DNA of 64,000 bases, taken from the NCBI RefSeq assembly GCF_001562255.1, contig NZ_CP014301.1, positions 4,929,501 through 4,993,500 of the forward strand, read 5' to 3'. A program made the translations under genes and the position numbers. Below the pieces are notes generated by a model, which searched no databases, had not been told where the DNA came from, and saw only the letters and a program-made list of their open reading frames with translations. Below, in pieces: positions 7,638 through 15,976 of the stretch. The first letter of the stretch is position 1. Every line of letters begins with the position of its first letter. This DNA is from Bosea sp. PAMC 26642. Its GTDB lineage: Bacteria; Pseudomonadota; Alphaproteobacteria; Rhizobiales; Beijerinckiaceae.

Positions 7638-9992
7638 TCAGGTGGCCGTGGCCGGCGGGCTGTTTTGGCGGAAGCTCTTTCCCGATTGAATCACTCTCCA
7701 GACCTCCTGAGGAGTCGCTGGCATGTCGAGATGCGTGATGCCATAGGGCGCTAGGGCGTCGACGACCGCGTTCATCACCGAGGGCAGGGAGCCGGCGCAC
7801 CCGGCTTCCCCGCAACCTTTGGCGCCGACTCGATTGTTCTGCGTCGGCATGCCCTGGCTCTCGAACGAGAAGAACGGAACATCCTCCGCCCGAGGCAGTG
7901 CGTAATCCATATAGGAGCCTGTCATCAGCTGGCCGCTCTCGTCATAGACGGTCCGCTCGAACAGCGCCTGGCCGATGCCCTGAACGATGCCACCATGAAG
8001 TTGGCCCTCGACGAGCATCGGGTTCACGACGGTGCCGAAGTCGTTGACCATGACATAGCGCGCGACCTCGACATGCCCGGTCTCCGGATCGATCTCGACC
8101 TCGGCGATGTGACAACCATTGGGATAGGCCGAGGGCGCCGCGTTGAAGACATGATCGACATCGAGCGACTGCGGCAGGTCCGGCGCGACTGCGGCACCAC
8201 CCTGAAGCCTGGCCGCGATGTCCATGATGCCGATCGAGCGATCGGTTCCGACGACGGTGAACTGGCCGGCTGCGAACGCGATATCGGCGACATTGGCCTC
8301 CAGGAAATGACCGGCGAGCAGCTTGCCCTTTTCGATCACCAGATCGCTCGCCTCGATGATCGCCGAGCCGCTCGCCATCAGCGATTTCGAGCCGCCTGTG
8401 CCGCCGCCGGCAATCAGCCGGTCGCTGTCGCCCTGCACGAGCTTGATCTGCTCGAAGGGAACGCCGAGCTGGCTGGTCAGGAGCTGGGCGAAAGGCGTCC
8501 AATGTCCCTGGCCGTAGTCGAGCGTGCCGGTGACGATGCTCACGCTGCCGTCCGGTTCGAAATGGATGCCGCCCATTTCATTTGAGGGCGGCGCCGTCAC
8601 TTCGAGAAAACAGCCGATCCCGCGCCCGCGCAACAAACCCGCCTTCCGGCTTGCCTTCAGCCTTGCGGGATATCCCTTCCAGTCGGACGCCTCGAGAGCT
8701 CGCTCGAACAGCGCCGGGAAATCGCCGCTGTCATAGATCGTGCCCATCGGCGTCGCCCAGGGCAGTTTGGCGGGCGAAACCAGGTTGCGTCGCCTCAGGC
8801 TCGCGCTGTCGATCCCCATCTCACGGGCCGCCGTATCGATCAGGCGCTCCATGAAATAATTGCCTTCCGGCCGTCCCGCGCCGCGATACGCCCCGATGGG
8901 CGGCGTGTTGGTCACCGCGCAGCGGGTCCGGACTTCGACCAGCGGCGTCCGGTACATGCCGACCGAGTTCTTTCCGATATTCGATGTCGGCATGATCGCG
9001 CCGACGGGCGTGAGATAGGCGCCCATATTCGCCACGCCCGTGAAGCGCGTGGCGAGGAAGCGACCGCGAGCGTCCAATGCCAGCTCGGCCTCGAATACCA
9101 TGTCGCGGCCATGATGGTCCGAGACGAAGCTCTCCGAGCGCTGATCGGTCCATTTGACCGGCCGCTTCAGCATGCGGGCTGCGTGGAGGAGGACGACGTA
9201 TTCAGGAAACACAGAGGCCTTCATGCCAAACGAGCCACCGACATGGCCGGTGACCAGGCGCAGCTCGGCCGGCTTCACCCCCATGGCCGCGGCCAGGTTG
9301 TTGCGCATGCCGAAGGCGCCCTGGCTCGGCGCATGCAGCGTGTAACGCTTCGACTTGCCGTCGAAGCTCGCAAGGGCGGCGCGCGGCTCGATCGGGTTGA
9401 CGACGACGCGATTGTTGACGATCCGCAACCGGGTGATGTGCGCGGCCTCGGTAAAGGCCGCGGCGACCTTGTTGCTGTCACCAAACTGGAAATCGACGAT
9501 CAGATTGCCGGCGAGGTCGTTATAGAGTTGCGGGGCCTCGATGCCGAGCGCCTGCTCGGCATCGGTGACGGCAGGCAGGACATCGATGTCGAGCCCGACC
9601 GCCTCCGCGGCATTGCGGGCCTGATCGGCTGTGTGGGCGACGACGATCGCGATGGGGTCGCCGACGAAGCGAACCTTGTCGGTTGCCAGCGCCGCTCGCT
9701 CAGGTGTTTTCATCGACGCGCCGTCGCGGCCGGGTACATTGAGCGGCGTGATGATGGCTTTGTAGCCTTGGCCGGTCAGATCCGCGCCGGTGTAGATCGC
9801 GACGACGCCCTTCATCGCCTGGGCATCAGCCGTATCGACGGCCCTCAGATGGCCATGCGCGTGAGGGCTGCGGACGAAAGCCGCGAAGAGCTGCCGCTCG
9901 AGGCTCAGGTCGTCGGTATATTGCCCTTGCCCCTGCACGAGGATTTCATCCTCCTTGCGCGGTACAGGCTGACCAATCGCAAACGATGCCAT
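7638..9992 (-). CDS. Molybdenum hydroxylase large subunit (CoxL/XdhB-like, form II), orphan
   Basis: Molybdopterin-binding catalytic subunit of the xanthine dehydrogenase/CO dehydrogenase large-subunit family, 784 residues from the start chosen here. The N-terminal domain begins GQPVPRKEDEILVQGQGQYT. The Mo-site loop reads AYRGAGRPEGNYFMERLID, the form II pattern, not the AYRCSFR loop of true aerobic CO dehydrogenase. The catalytic Glu lies in KGCGEAGCAG near the C-terminus. An in-frame start at 10025 would add 11 residues and one at 10175 would add 61, but the added sequence is not family-like. No FAD (CoxM) or 2Fe-2S (CoxS) subunit gene lies beside it, which is unusual. The substrate is probably an aldehyde or N-heterocycle. 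Confidence 0.88.
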   Translation of the reverse strand: MASFAIGQPVPRKEDEILVQGQGQYTDDLSLERQLFAAFVRSPHAHGHLRAVDTADAQAMKGVVAIYTGADLTGQGYKAIITPLNVPGRDGASMKTPERAALATDKVRFVGDPIAIVVAHTADQARNAAEAVGLDIDVLPAVTDAEQALGIEAPQLYNDLAGNLIVDFQFGDSNKVAAAFTEAAHITRLRIVNNRVVVNPIEPRAALASFDGKSKRYTLHAPSQGAFGMRNNLAAAMGVKPAELRLVTGHVGGSFGMKASVFPEYVVLLHAARMLKRPVKWTDQRSESFVSDHHGRDMVFEAELALDARGRFLATRFTGVANMGAYLTPVGAIMPTSNIGKNSVGMYRTPLVEVRTRCAVTNTPPIGAYRGAGRPEGNYFMERLIDTAAREMGIDSASLRRRNLVSPAKLPWATPMGTIYDSGDFPALFERALEASDWKGYPARLKASRKAGLLRGRGIGCFLEVTAPPSNEMGGIHFEPDGSVSIVTGTLDYGQGHWTPFAQLLTSQLGVPFEQIKLVQGDSDRLIAGGGTGGSKSLMASGSAIIEASDLVIEKGKLLAGHFLEANVADIAFAAGQFTVVGTDRSIGIMDIAARLQGGAAVAPDLPQSLDVDHVFNAAPSAYPNGCHIAEVEIDPETGHVEVARYVMVNDFGTVVNPMLVEGQLHGGIVQGIGQALFERTVYDESGQLMTGSYMDYALPRAEDVPFFSFESQGMPTQNNRVGAKGCGEAGCAGSLPSVMNAVVDALAPYGITHLDMPATPQEVWRVIQSGKSFRQNSPPATAT

Positions 9993-10222
9993 CGGCAGGC
10001 TGTCAGGAGGCACGCGAGAATTCATCAGGACCGGCCATGGCAAACAAGTCGGGGATATTCGGCTTCCTTGATAGGGCTGGTGTGCGATGCACACAAAGAG
10101 CGCCCACTGCAGCCCCGCCAAGCGCCCAGCGTTTGCGAAACTGACAGACTGAGCCAGCATGTTCGCAGAAGGCATGGCGGCTGGTTGGGCCGCAGGCCGG
10201 ACCGAACAGAACAGGTGTCCTG

Positions 10223-10951
10223 ATGGGCCTTCGCTTCATTTTCATGCTCACCCGCAACGATCGCACGGTCGGCGATGCGATGGAGCAACTTGCGACGGCT
10301 CTGGCTTTGGGAGTCCGGCATATCGGTTTCAAGGATATCGGCCTGCCGCTCGACACGCTGAAGGCGCTCAACACGGCGATCAAGGCTGGCGGCGCGACCT
10401 CCTATCTCGAGGTGGTTTCGCTCGATCGCGACAGTGAGATTGTCTCGGCAAAAGCCGCGGTCGAGATCGGCATCGACATTCTGCTGGGCGGGACGAGGGT
10501 CGACGACGTGCTGCCGATCATTGCCGGGACGACGATCCAGTACTGCCCCTTCCCGGGCACGATCTCCGGACATCCAAGCGTTCTTGAGGGTAGCATCGAG
10601 GACATCGTCGCCAGTTCGCAGGCCTTGGCCTCACGCGACGGCGTGCACGGCCTTGATCTCCTAGCCTATCGTTCGCGCGAAAACGTCCCGGCACTCATCG
10701 ACGCCGTCTGTTCCGCCGTGTCCAAACCCGTCTATGTGGCCGGATCGATCGACACGCCGGGCCGTATCGCGGCCTTGAAGCAGGCCGGCGCGGCCGGCTT
10801 TACCATCGGCACAGCCGCTCTCGACGGGAAATATCCGGCCGATGGCATGGATGTGCCAAGCCAGCTCAAGACGAGCATCCGGGATGTCGCGATGCTCAAT
10901 CGGCACATCTCGCCGTTTCACAAGGAAAATCTGACGAGCGCTTTCGGATGA
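10223..10951 (+). CDS. Uncharacterised TIM-barrel protein with phosphate-binding C-terminal loops
   Basis: A 242-residue protein of alternating strands and helices. The segment VYVAGSIDTPGRIAALKQAG followed by GFTIGTAALDG resembles the paired phosphate-binding loops at the end of ribulose-phosphate-binding barrels (HisA/TrpF/NanE-like fold). The start is the ATG at 10223; it has no strong Shine-Dalgarno. I do not recognise a specific function. It is divergent from the molybdenum hydroxylase gene. After its TGA stop, a cupin-like coding stretch continues in the same frame, so the two may once have been one protein or a translationally coupled pair. Confidence 0.75.
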   Translation: MGLRFIFMLTRNDRTVGDAMEQLATALALGVRHIGFKDIGLPLDTLKALNTAIKAGGATSYLEVVSLDRDSEIVSAKAAVEIGIDILLGGTRVDDVLPIIAGTTIQYCPFPGTISGHPSVLEGSIEDIVASSQALASRDGVHGLDLLAYRSRENVPALIDAVCSAVSKPVYVAGSIDTPGRIAALKQAGAAGFTIGTAALDGKYPADGMDVPSQLKTSIRDVAMLNRHISPFHKENLTSAFG

Positions 10952-11236
10952 TTCTCCGACACCTGGCCCCCTCAGGTCGCCGCGGCGGTCAATAATCTGC
11001 AGATCAAGCTTGCTAAGCTCGAGGGCGAGGCCGGCTGGCATTTCAACAGCCGCGAGGACGAGGTCTTCTTCGTCCATAAAGGACGGCTGCTGATGAGGTT
11101 CCGCGATCGCGACGAGGTCATCGAGGAGGGCGAGTTCATCGTCGTGCCGCATGGCGTCGAACGTTGCCCGACCGCGCTGGAAAAAGTCTGCGAGGTCGTG
11201 ATTCTCGAGATCGGCACGACGAGCCGCGACCTTTAG
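10952..11236 (+). pseudogene. Cupin-domain coding stretch without start codon, in frame after the TIM-barrel stop
   Basis: From 10952 to the TAG at 11234 the frame encodes 94 residues that read as a small cupin: FSDTWPPQVAAAVNN, then LAKLEGEAGWHFNSREDEVF, a glycine turn, and FIVVPHGVERCP. This is the same frame as the TIM-barrel gene, separated from it only by the TGA at 10949. No ATG, GTG or TTG lies early enough to make a full cupin. The last TIM-barrel codons (KENLTSAFG) align well with the usual N-terminal helix of small cupins. Metal ligands are degraded: HxH is HFN, and the second-motif His is Arg. It is probably a broken gene, but readthrough or a sequencing error at the TGA is possible. 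Confidence 0.6.
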
Positions 11237-11734
11237 ATCGGTAATAGAAAACGACCTTGTAGATTCCGTGCGAGAGCGGCGTTATCCGCTTTCGACAGCG
11301 CTGGGTCTCGATCCCTAAATATGCTGTTGCCCGACACGCCCTTGCCTCAGACGAGGCTTAACAACCTCTGATGGAGTGCCAGCTTCGCGGCCAGTTACAT
11401 CTCGTCCTGAGGCTCGACCTCGAAAAACCAACCTTCGCCGCATATCCCTACCGGGCGCGCCGTCTGATAAGCACCGCAAACACCCGTCGCTGTGACGGGC
11501 GTGACGCGCCACTTCCCGACATTTGGGAGATGCCCGAAACCAGACATCCGTCATGGCCTTGCGGATGGGGAATTCTGGTTGTGCGGCCAAGCCGACATCG
11601 CAGACCGGCTTCTCTTGAAGCCCCCAGTAGCCGCGCTGGCAGCACAGCCAGTTGAAGAGCCAATGAGCCTCAAGGACGCATTGGACTTCGTGCAACCACG
11701 CTGCCTCAAATCTCCGTATCTGGAACAGGGGACA
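11237..11734. other. Intergenic region without a supported gene
   Basis: About 500 bases with only short overlapping frames on both strands that lack ribosome binding sites and family likeness. Around 11516-11550 it holds one copy of a degenerate intergenic repeat that recurs near 13292. Otherwise I see nothing. Confidence 0.5.
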
Positions 11735-12799
11735 TCACGGAATGACCTTCGAGGCTCGCAGGCGCGTGAACAGATCGAAGAAGGCGCCGTCCGTCGCTTG
11801 GTAGTCGAGGAAGCCGAGGCGCCGGCTTTTGCTCATGTCGGTCACTACCTCGATTGGGCGGCCGAGATCGGCATCCGTATGCCAAGCCGATGCGAGGCGC
11901 CCGAGATCGGGCTCGACCAGTCCGTGCCGTGCCGCGAGATCGGCCCAGACCGGCGCATCGTCGACCATCTGCTCTTCCAAAGGACGCACCGTGCCGTCGA
12001 ACGGTACAGGCTCGAGCCCGAACCAATCGGCAAGGCGACCCCACATCCAGCTCCATCGAAAGACATCGCCATCGACGACATTGAAGGCCTCATTGCGCGC
12101 AGCTGGCGTCGTAGCTGCCCATTCGAGGTGCCTGGCGAGCAGGCGCGCATCTGTCATGTCGGTCAGCCCGTTCCACTGCATAGCGGAGCCGGGGAAACGG
12201 AACGGACGCCCGGTCTCCCGGCAGAGGGACGCATAGGCGGCTAGCGTCACGCCCATGTTCATGGCGTTGCCCAGTGCATAGCCGATGATGGTGTGAGGCC
12301 GGTGCACGCTCCAGCCGAAACCGTCGCGTTCGGCAGCGGAGAAAACTTCGTCTTCTTGGGCGTAGTAGAAGTTCTCGATATCGAGGCGGGCTTGATCCTC
12401 TCGAAACGGCGTTGCCGGCAGGCTGCCCTTTCCATAGGCCTCGAACGGACCAAGGTAGTGCTTGAGACCCGTGACGAGAGCGACATGGCGCACACTTTCC
12501 GTCGGCCGGAGCGCATCGAGGAGATTGCGGACCATGGCGGCATTGATGCGGATATTCTCTGCCTCCGTCTTCTGCCTCAGCCAAGTGGTGATGAAGACAT
12601 GACTTGGTCGTCGGTCGACCAGCGCGGCCGACAAATGTGTGGGATCGAGCAGATCGGCCGCGATGGGGGCGACGCCTGGAGCGTTGTGCGGCGGCCGCCT
12701 TGCGAGCCCCTGCACCGACCAGCCAGACGCGACGAGGCTGAGCGCGAGGTTGTTTCCAACGATGCCGCTGACGCCTGCAATCAATGCCGTCTTGTTCAT
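11735..12799 (-). CDS. PRISE-type short-chain reductase (progesterone 5-beta-reductase/iridoid synthase-like)
   Basis: NAD(P)-dependent extended short-chain dehydrogenase, 354 residues. It has the N-terminal nucleotide loop GVSGIVGNNLA. Family-specific motifs match the PRISE group: VTGLKHYLGPFEAYGKG with the active-site Lys, NFYYAQEDEVF with the active-site Tyr, and VHRPHTIIGYALGNAMN. Plant members reduce activated C=C bonds of enones; bacterial members are mostly untested. It is divergently transcribed from an HxlR regulator 93 bases away, a common arrangement in which the regulator senses a reactive electrophile or quinone-like compound and controls the reductase. Confidence 0.85.
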   Translation of the reverse strand: MNKTALIAGVSGIVGNNLALSLVASGWSVQGLARRPPHNAPGVAPIAADLLDPTHLSAALVDRRPSHVFITTWLRQKTEAENIRINAAMVRNLLDALRPTESVRHVALVTGLKHYLGPFEAYGKGSLPATPFREDQARLDIENFYYAQEDEVFSAAERDGFGWSVHRPHTIIGYALGNAMNMGVTLAAYASLCRETGRPFRFPGSAMQWNGLTDMTDARLLARHLEWAATTPAARNEAFNVVDGDVFRWSWMWGRLADWFGLEPVPFDGTVRPLEEQMVDDAPVWADLAARHGLVEPDLGRLASAWHTDADLGRPIEVVTDMSKSRRLGFLDYQATDGAFFDLFTRLRASKVIP

Positions 12800-12892
12800 G
12801 ATCTCTCCAATCCGTCACTGCGATCTAGTCAGGCAGAGCATGGAGCGCTAGACGGCACCCAATAGGGTCATAGGCACAAGACGGTAACCAGC

Positions 12893-13282
12893 ATGAAGCC
12901 CGGCTCCCTCGAAGACGCGTGGCGAGAAGATTGCGCACCCAGGCGCGTCCTAGAGCTGTTTGCGACCAAATGGACGAGCATGATCCTGCACACACTTCAT
13001 GCCCGGCACGATGGGCGCGCGCGAACCGGCGTTCTGCAGCGGAGCATTCCCGGCGTCTCGAAGAAGATGCTTGTTCAGACCCTGCGCGACATGGAAGGCA
13101 GCGGCCTCCTGACGCGGCATGTCGCCGGCACCGTGCCCCCAGCCGTCGAGTATCGCCTCACCCCGCTCGGAGCGCGTTTCGTCGAGCCTGTCGAGCTTCT
13201 CTACGCCTGGGGCCGCAGAAACGACGACGCACTGGATGCCCTCGGCGACCGTCCGACATCTCGACGTCAGACGAGGAGTTAG
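12893..13282 (+). CDS. HxlR-family winged-helix transcriptional regulator
   Basis: A 129-residue cytosolic regulator. It has the HxlR pattern: an N-terminal Cys (EDCAPRRVLELFATKWTSMI), recognition region GVSKKMLVQTLRDMEGSGLL, and wing VEYRLTPLGARF. The Cys near residue 14 is the position used for redox or electrophile sensing in related regulators. It is divergent from the PRISE-type reductase gene, which is its likely target. The C-terminal tail (TSRRQTRS) is probably disordered. Confidence 0.87.
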   Translation: MKPGSLEDAWREDCAPRRVLELFATKWTSMILHTLHARHDGRARTGVLQRSIPGVSKKMLVQTLRDMEGSGLLTRHVAGTVPPAVEYRLTPLGARFVEPVELLYAWGRRNDDALDALGDRPTSRRQTRS

Positions 13283-13442
13283 CGCCAACTGCCGACATTC
13301 GGCCAATGCCGAAAAGCAGAAATGTCCGAACGACGGTCCTCGGCTGCCAACTTTCGACCCGTCGCGGACCTCGCAAAACCACGTGCGGCGCGGCAATCCC
13401 AAAACGGATGACTGCCATTATGGAGCGATGCTTGGGGGCGAC

Positions 13443-13677
13443 TTACGCGGGCATGAGCCCTGCTGCGCGGTAGCCCTCGATCAAGGCGTCGTAGACAGAG
13501 ATATCAGCGCGGCTTCTGGCGACGAGCTGCGCGCCGCCTACAGCGGCGAAAATGGCGCGAGCCCGTTGATCGACATGCTCAGCCCCAACCGTCCCCGTGG
13601 CCGATAGCATCCGGCTCAGCCATGCGACATTGATGTCGGCGAAGGTCTGAATCTCGGCCCGAATCCGCGCGGGCAGC
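13443..13677 (-). pseudogene. Remnant of a TetR-family regulator (C-terminal domain only)
   Basis: Read on the minus strand, the segment AEIQTFADINVAWLSRMLSA and then ARAIFAAVGGAQLVARSR plus ISVYDALIEGYRAAGLMPA is the typical ligand-binding C-terminus of a TetR-family regulator. The DNA-binding N-terminal half is absent: upstream of about 13677 the DNA becomes the start of a LysR gene on the opposite strand. No good start codon exists (a TTG at 13691 lies inside the LysR gene). This looks like the leftover of a deletion or rearrangement. Confidence 0.6.
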
Positions 13678-14586
13678 TTGCCGCCGCTCAAGTCGCTTCA
13701 GGCCTTCGAGGCAGCAGCGCGGCTGCTGAGTTTCAAGCGCGCGGCTGCCGAACTCGGCGTGACGCCGACGGCTGTCAGCCACCAGATCAGATTGTTGGAA
13801 CGGCACTGCGGCCAGAGCCTGTTCCGCCGCAGACCGCGTCCGCTGAGCCTGACGCCAGCCGGACGACAGCTTTTCCCCGTGCTCCGCGACGGGTTCGAGG
13901 CATTCGCCGGCACATTAAGTGGCTTGAGGCGTGGTGAAGCGGCAAGCGAGCTGCGTGTGACCTGCACGAACGCATTCGCGGCCCGCTGGCTCGTGCCTCG
14001 CGTGTCAAACTGGCGCTTGAGCCATCCCGATTTCAGGCTCGATATCATCGGCACAGACACCGTCGTCGACCTGGAAGCGGGTGAAGCTGACCTCGCGATC
14101 CGCTATGCGCGCAAGCCGCCAGTCGGCCTAATCTCCGTCGAGCTGATGCGCGATTCCTTTCTCGTCGTCGGCAGCCCTCGGCTGATCGGATCACGCCAAC
14201 TACCACTCGATCCGGTGGACGTCGCCTCGCTTCCGCTAATCGATATCGAATGGCCGGCAACCGATGCCGAGGCGCCGACTTGGCGACGCTGGCAGACGGA
14301 GGCCGCCTCCAGCGGCATGCTGACGCCCGACCTCTCATCCATGCCAACGCTCAGCTTCCGGGAGGAAGCCCATGGCATCGAGGCAGCGGTCAAAGGCCAA
14401 GGACTTGCGATATGCAGCGACGTGCTCGTCGGCAATGAGCGTTCGACCGGCGCGCTTATTCAAATCTCGCCTCTCCGGCTCGCCGGGTACGGCTTCCATA
14501 TCGCTCATCGTGCCAAACACCCAAAGATCGGCGCCATCAACGCCTTTATCGATTGGGCGCAGCGTTCCTTGAGTAACCCGGCTTAG
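13678..14586 (+). CDS. LysR-family transcriptional regulator (GcvA-like)
   Basis: A 302-residue LysR-type regulator. The N-terminal helix-turn-helix reads LKSLQAFEAAARLLSFKRAA and then VTPTAVSHQIRLLE. The effector domain has the GcvA-like pattern DLAIRYARKPPVGLISVELM. The only start in frame is TTG at 13678; the frame is closed upstream by a stop at 13648. Most relatives begin with ATG some residues earlier, so the 5' end may have been altered where it meets the TetR remnant. The target is unknown. Confidence 0.82.
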   Translation: MPPLKSLQAFEAAARLLSFKRAAAELGVTPTAVSHQIRLLERHCGQSLFRRRPRPLSLTPAGRQLFPVLRDGFEAFAGTLSGLRRGEAASELRVTCTNAFAARWLVPRVSNWRLSHPDFRLDIIGTDTVVDLEAGEADLAIRYARKPPVGLISVELMRDSFLVVGSPRLIGSRQLPLDPVDVASLPLIDIEWPATDAEAPTWRRWQTEAASSGMLTPDLSSMPTLSFREEAHGIEAAVKGQGLAICSDVLVGNERSTGALIQISPLRLAGYGFHIAHRAKHPKIGAINAFIDWAQRSLSNPA

Positions 14587-14859
14587 GCAAGACACCGCAG
14601 AACTGGCCTGCAATTGTCCGCGGCGCGACAACCGCGCGCCATAACCAGACACCGGCGTGCCGCCAAGAAGCAGACGTTAGGTTAGTGGACGGCCGGTGAC
14701 CGGTTTGATGGGCGGTATTAATGCTGTGATCGGGGAGCGGGTGCCTTCGAGGCGAATGAATGATCGTTGGGAATGCTGCGCAGGATGTCGCGGCTATGCG
14801 TCCTTCAATGCGGTCGTCAAAATTGCCGACACCGATCCATTCACCACCGAGAAAAAAGA

Positions 14860-15756
14860 TCAGCCATAACCAGAACCAAACTGGGGCGGCGGTTGCAGCA
14901 TGGCGCTGAAGGCTTCAACAAGCTTTCCGCTGGGCCGCCCTCTTTGCCGAAACAGGACGATCGGCACGCGGATGGTCGGGCTGAAGCGGCGGAAAACCAG
15001 CCCGGTGCTCTGATTGATGCGCGCGGCCTCGCTGTCGACGATCCCTATGCCGCAGCCCGCGGCGATCAGCGCACAGACGGTGACGCCCAAGCTGGCGTCG
15101 ATGACGCCACGATAGCGCAGCCCCGCCCCGTCGAGCGCCTGCGTCAGACGGCGCCTGAACTCGTCCTCCGGTCCGAGCGCCACGACCGTTTCTTCGGCGA
15201 GGTCCTGCGCGACGATCATCTCCTTGTCAGCGAGGCGATGCCCGGCCGGCATCGCAACCACACCCTCGAGCTCGAAGAGCTTGCGGCGGGACAGGTTGAA
15301 CTCGTCGCTGCGCAGCTGCGCGATGCCGAGATCGATCTCGCCAGCGCCGACCAGCCGCGCTGCATCGGCCGAATTGCTGGAATGCAGCGAGATCGTCACG
15401 TCGGGATACTTGTCCGAAAAGCGCGCGACCATCGCCGGTAGCCAGGCGATCCCCAGCGCCGGGATGGTGCTGACGACGATGCGGCCCTGCTGGCGATCGC
15501 GCAGTCCCTCCGCGAAGCGCGCCAGGTTCTGCATGCCGAAATAGGTCCGCTCCACCTCGGTGTAGAGCAGGCGGGCCTCCTCGGTGGCGGCGATGCCCTT
15601 GGTCGTTCGCGAGAACAGGCGCAGGCCAAGTTCCGCCTCGAGTTGCTTCAGCGCCTTGCTCACGGCTGGTTGCGAGATGCGCAGGATTCCGGCCGCCTCG
15701 GTGATCGAGCCGGAATCCATGATCGCCTTGAAAGTCTCAACCTGACGGTAATTCAT
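14860..15756 (-). CDS. LysR-family regulator of the divergent peptide-transporter operon
   Basis: A 298-residue LysR regulator starting at the ATG at 15756 (MNYRQVETFKAIMDSGS). A TTG at 15777 would add seven unlikely residues. The recognition helix region is LRISQPAVSKALKQLE and the effector domain contains GEIDLGIAQLRSDEF. It is divergent from the 15977 operon, and a near-perfect dyad at 15773-15808 lies just upstream of its start, as expected for an autoregulated LysR that also controls the neighbouring operon. Confidence 0.88.
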   Translation of the reverse strand: MNYRQVETFKAIMDSGSITEAAGILRISQPAVSKALKQLEAELGLRLFSRTTKGIAATEEARLLYTEVERTYFGMQNLARFAEGLRDRQQGRIVVSTIPALGIAWLPAMVARFSDKYPDVTISLHSSNSADAARLVGAGEIDLGIAQLRSDEFNLSRRKLFELEGVVAMPAGHRLADKEMIVAQDLAEETVVALGPEDEFRRRLTQALDGAGLRYRGVIDASLGVTVCALIAAGCGIGIVDSEAARINQSTGLVFRRFSPTIRVPIVLFRQRGRPSGKLVEAFSAMLQPPPQFGSGYG

Positions 15757-15772
15757 GGGGTCGAGCCATAAC

Positions 15773-15808
15773 CTCAATTCATATAGATCGTAAACTTATG
15801 AATTTGAG
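15773..15808. promoter_or_regulatory. Candidate LysR operator in the divergent intergenic region
   Basis: An AT-rich dyad in GC-rich surroundings: CTCAATTCATA at 15773-15783 faces TATGAATTTGAG at 15797-15808, complementary except for one extra T. The inner TTCATA-N13-TATGAA fits the LysR T-N11-A idea. It lies 17 bases upstream of the LysR start and about 170 bases before the importer operon. Confidence 0.6.
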
Positions 15809-15976
15809 ATAGATCGATGCGTGTGTTTTCCTTGCCTCCGTCGCGAGTTTCCGGAGCAAGGGCAGCCGGGCCACGGAGCGGCCAAGAACGCAAAACGCGG
15901 ATTTTCGTCGCCTGATGCCGAGGACGCGACCGCGATCCCCGGAACGATGAAGTGCCAGCTTGGGGAACAGCCGTAC

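Noticed and set aside
7638..9992. Aerobic CO dehydrogenase (true CoxL)
   Set aside because: The active-site loop is AYRGAGR, not the AYRCSFR of form I enzymes, and coxM and coxS are absent.
10949..10951. TGA between TIM barrel and cupin as a selenocysteine codon
   Set aside because: No SECIS-like hairpin is evident right after it and neither family is known for selenocysteine here; a broken or split gene is simpler.
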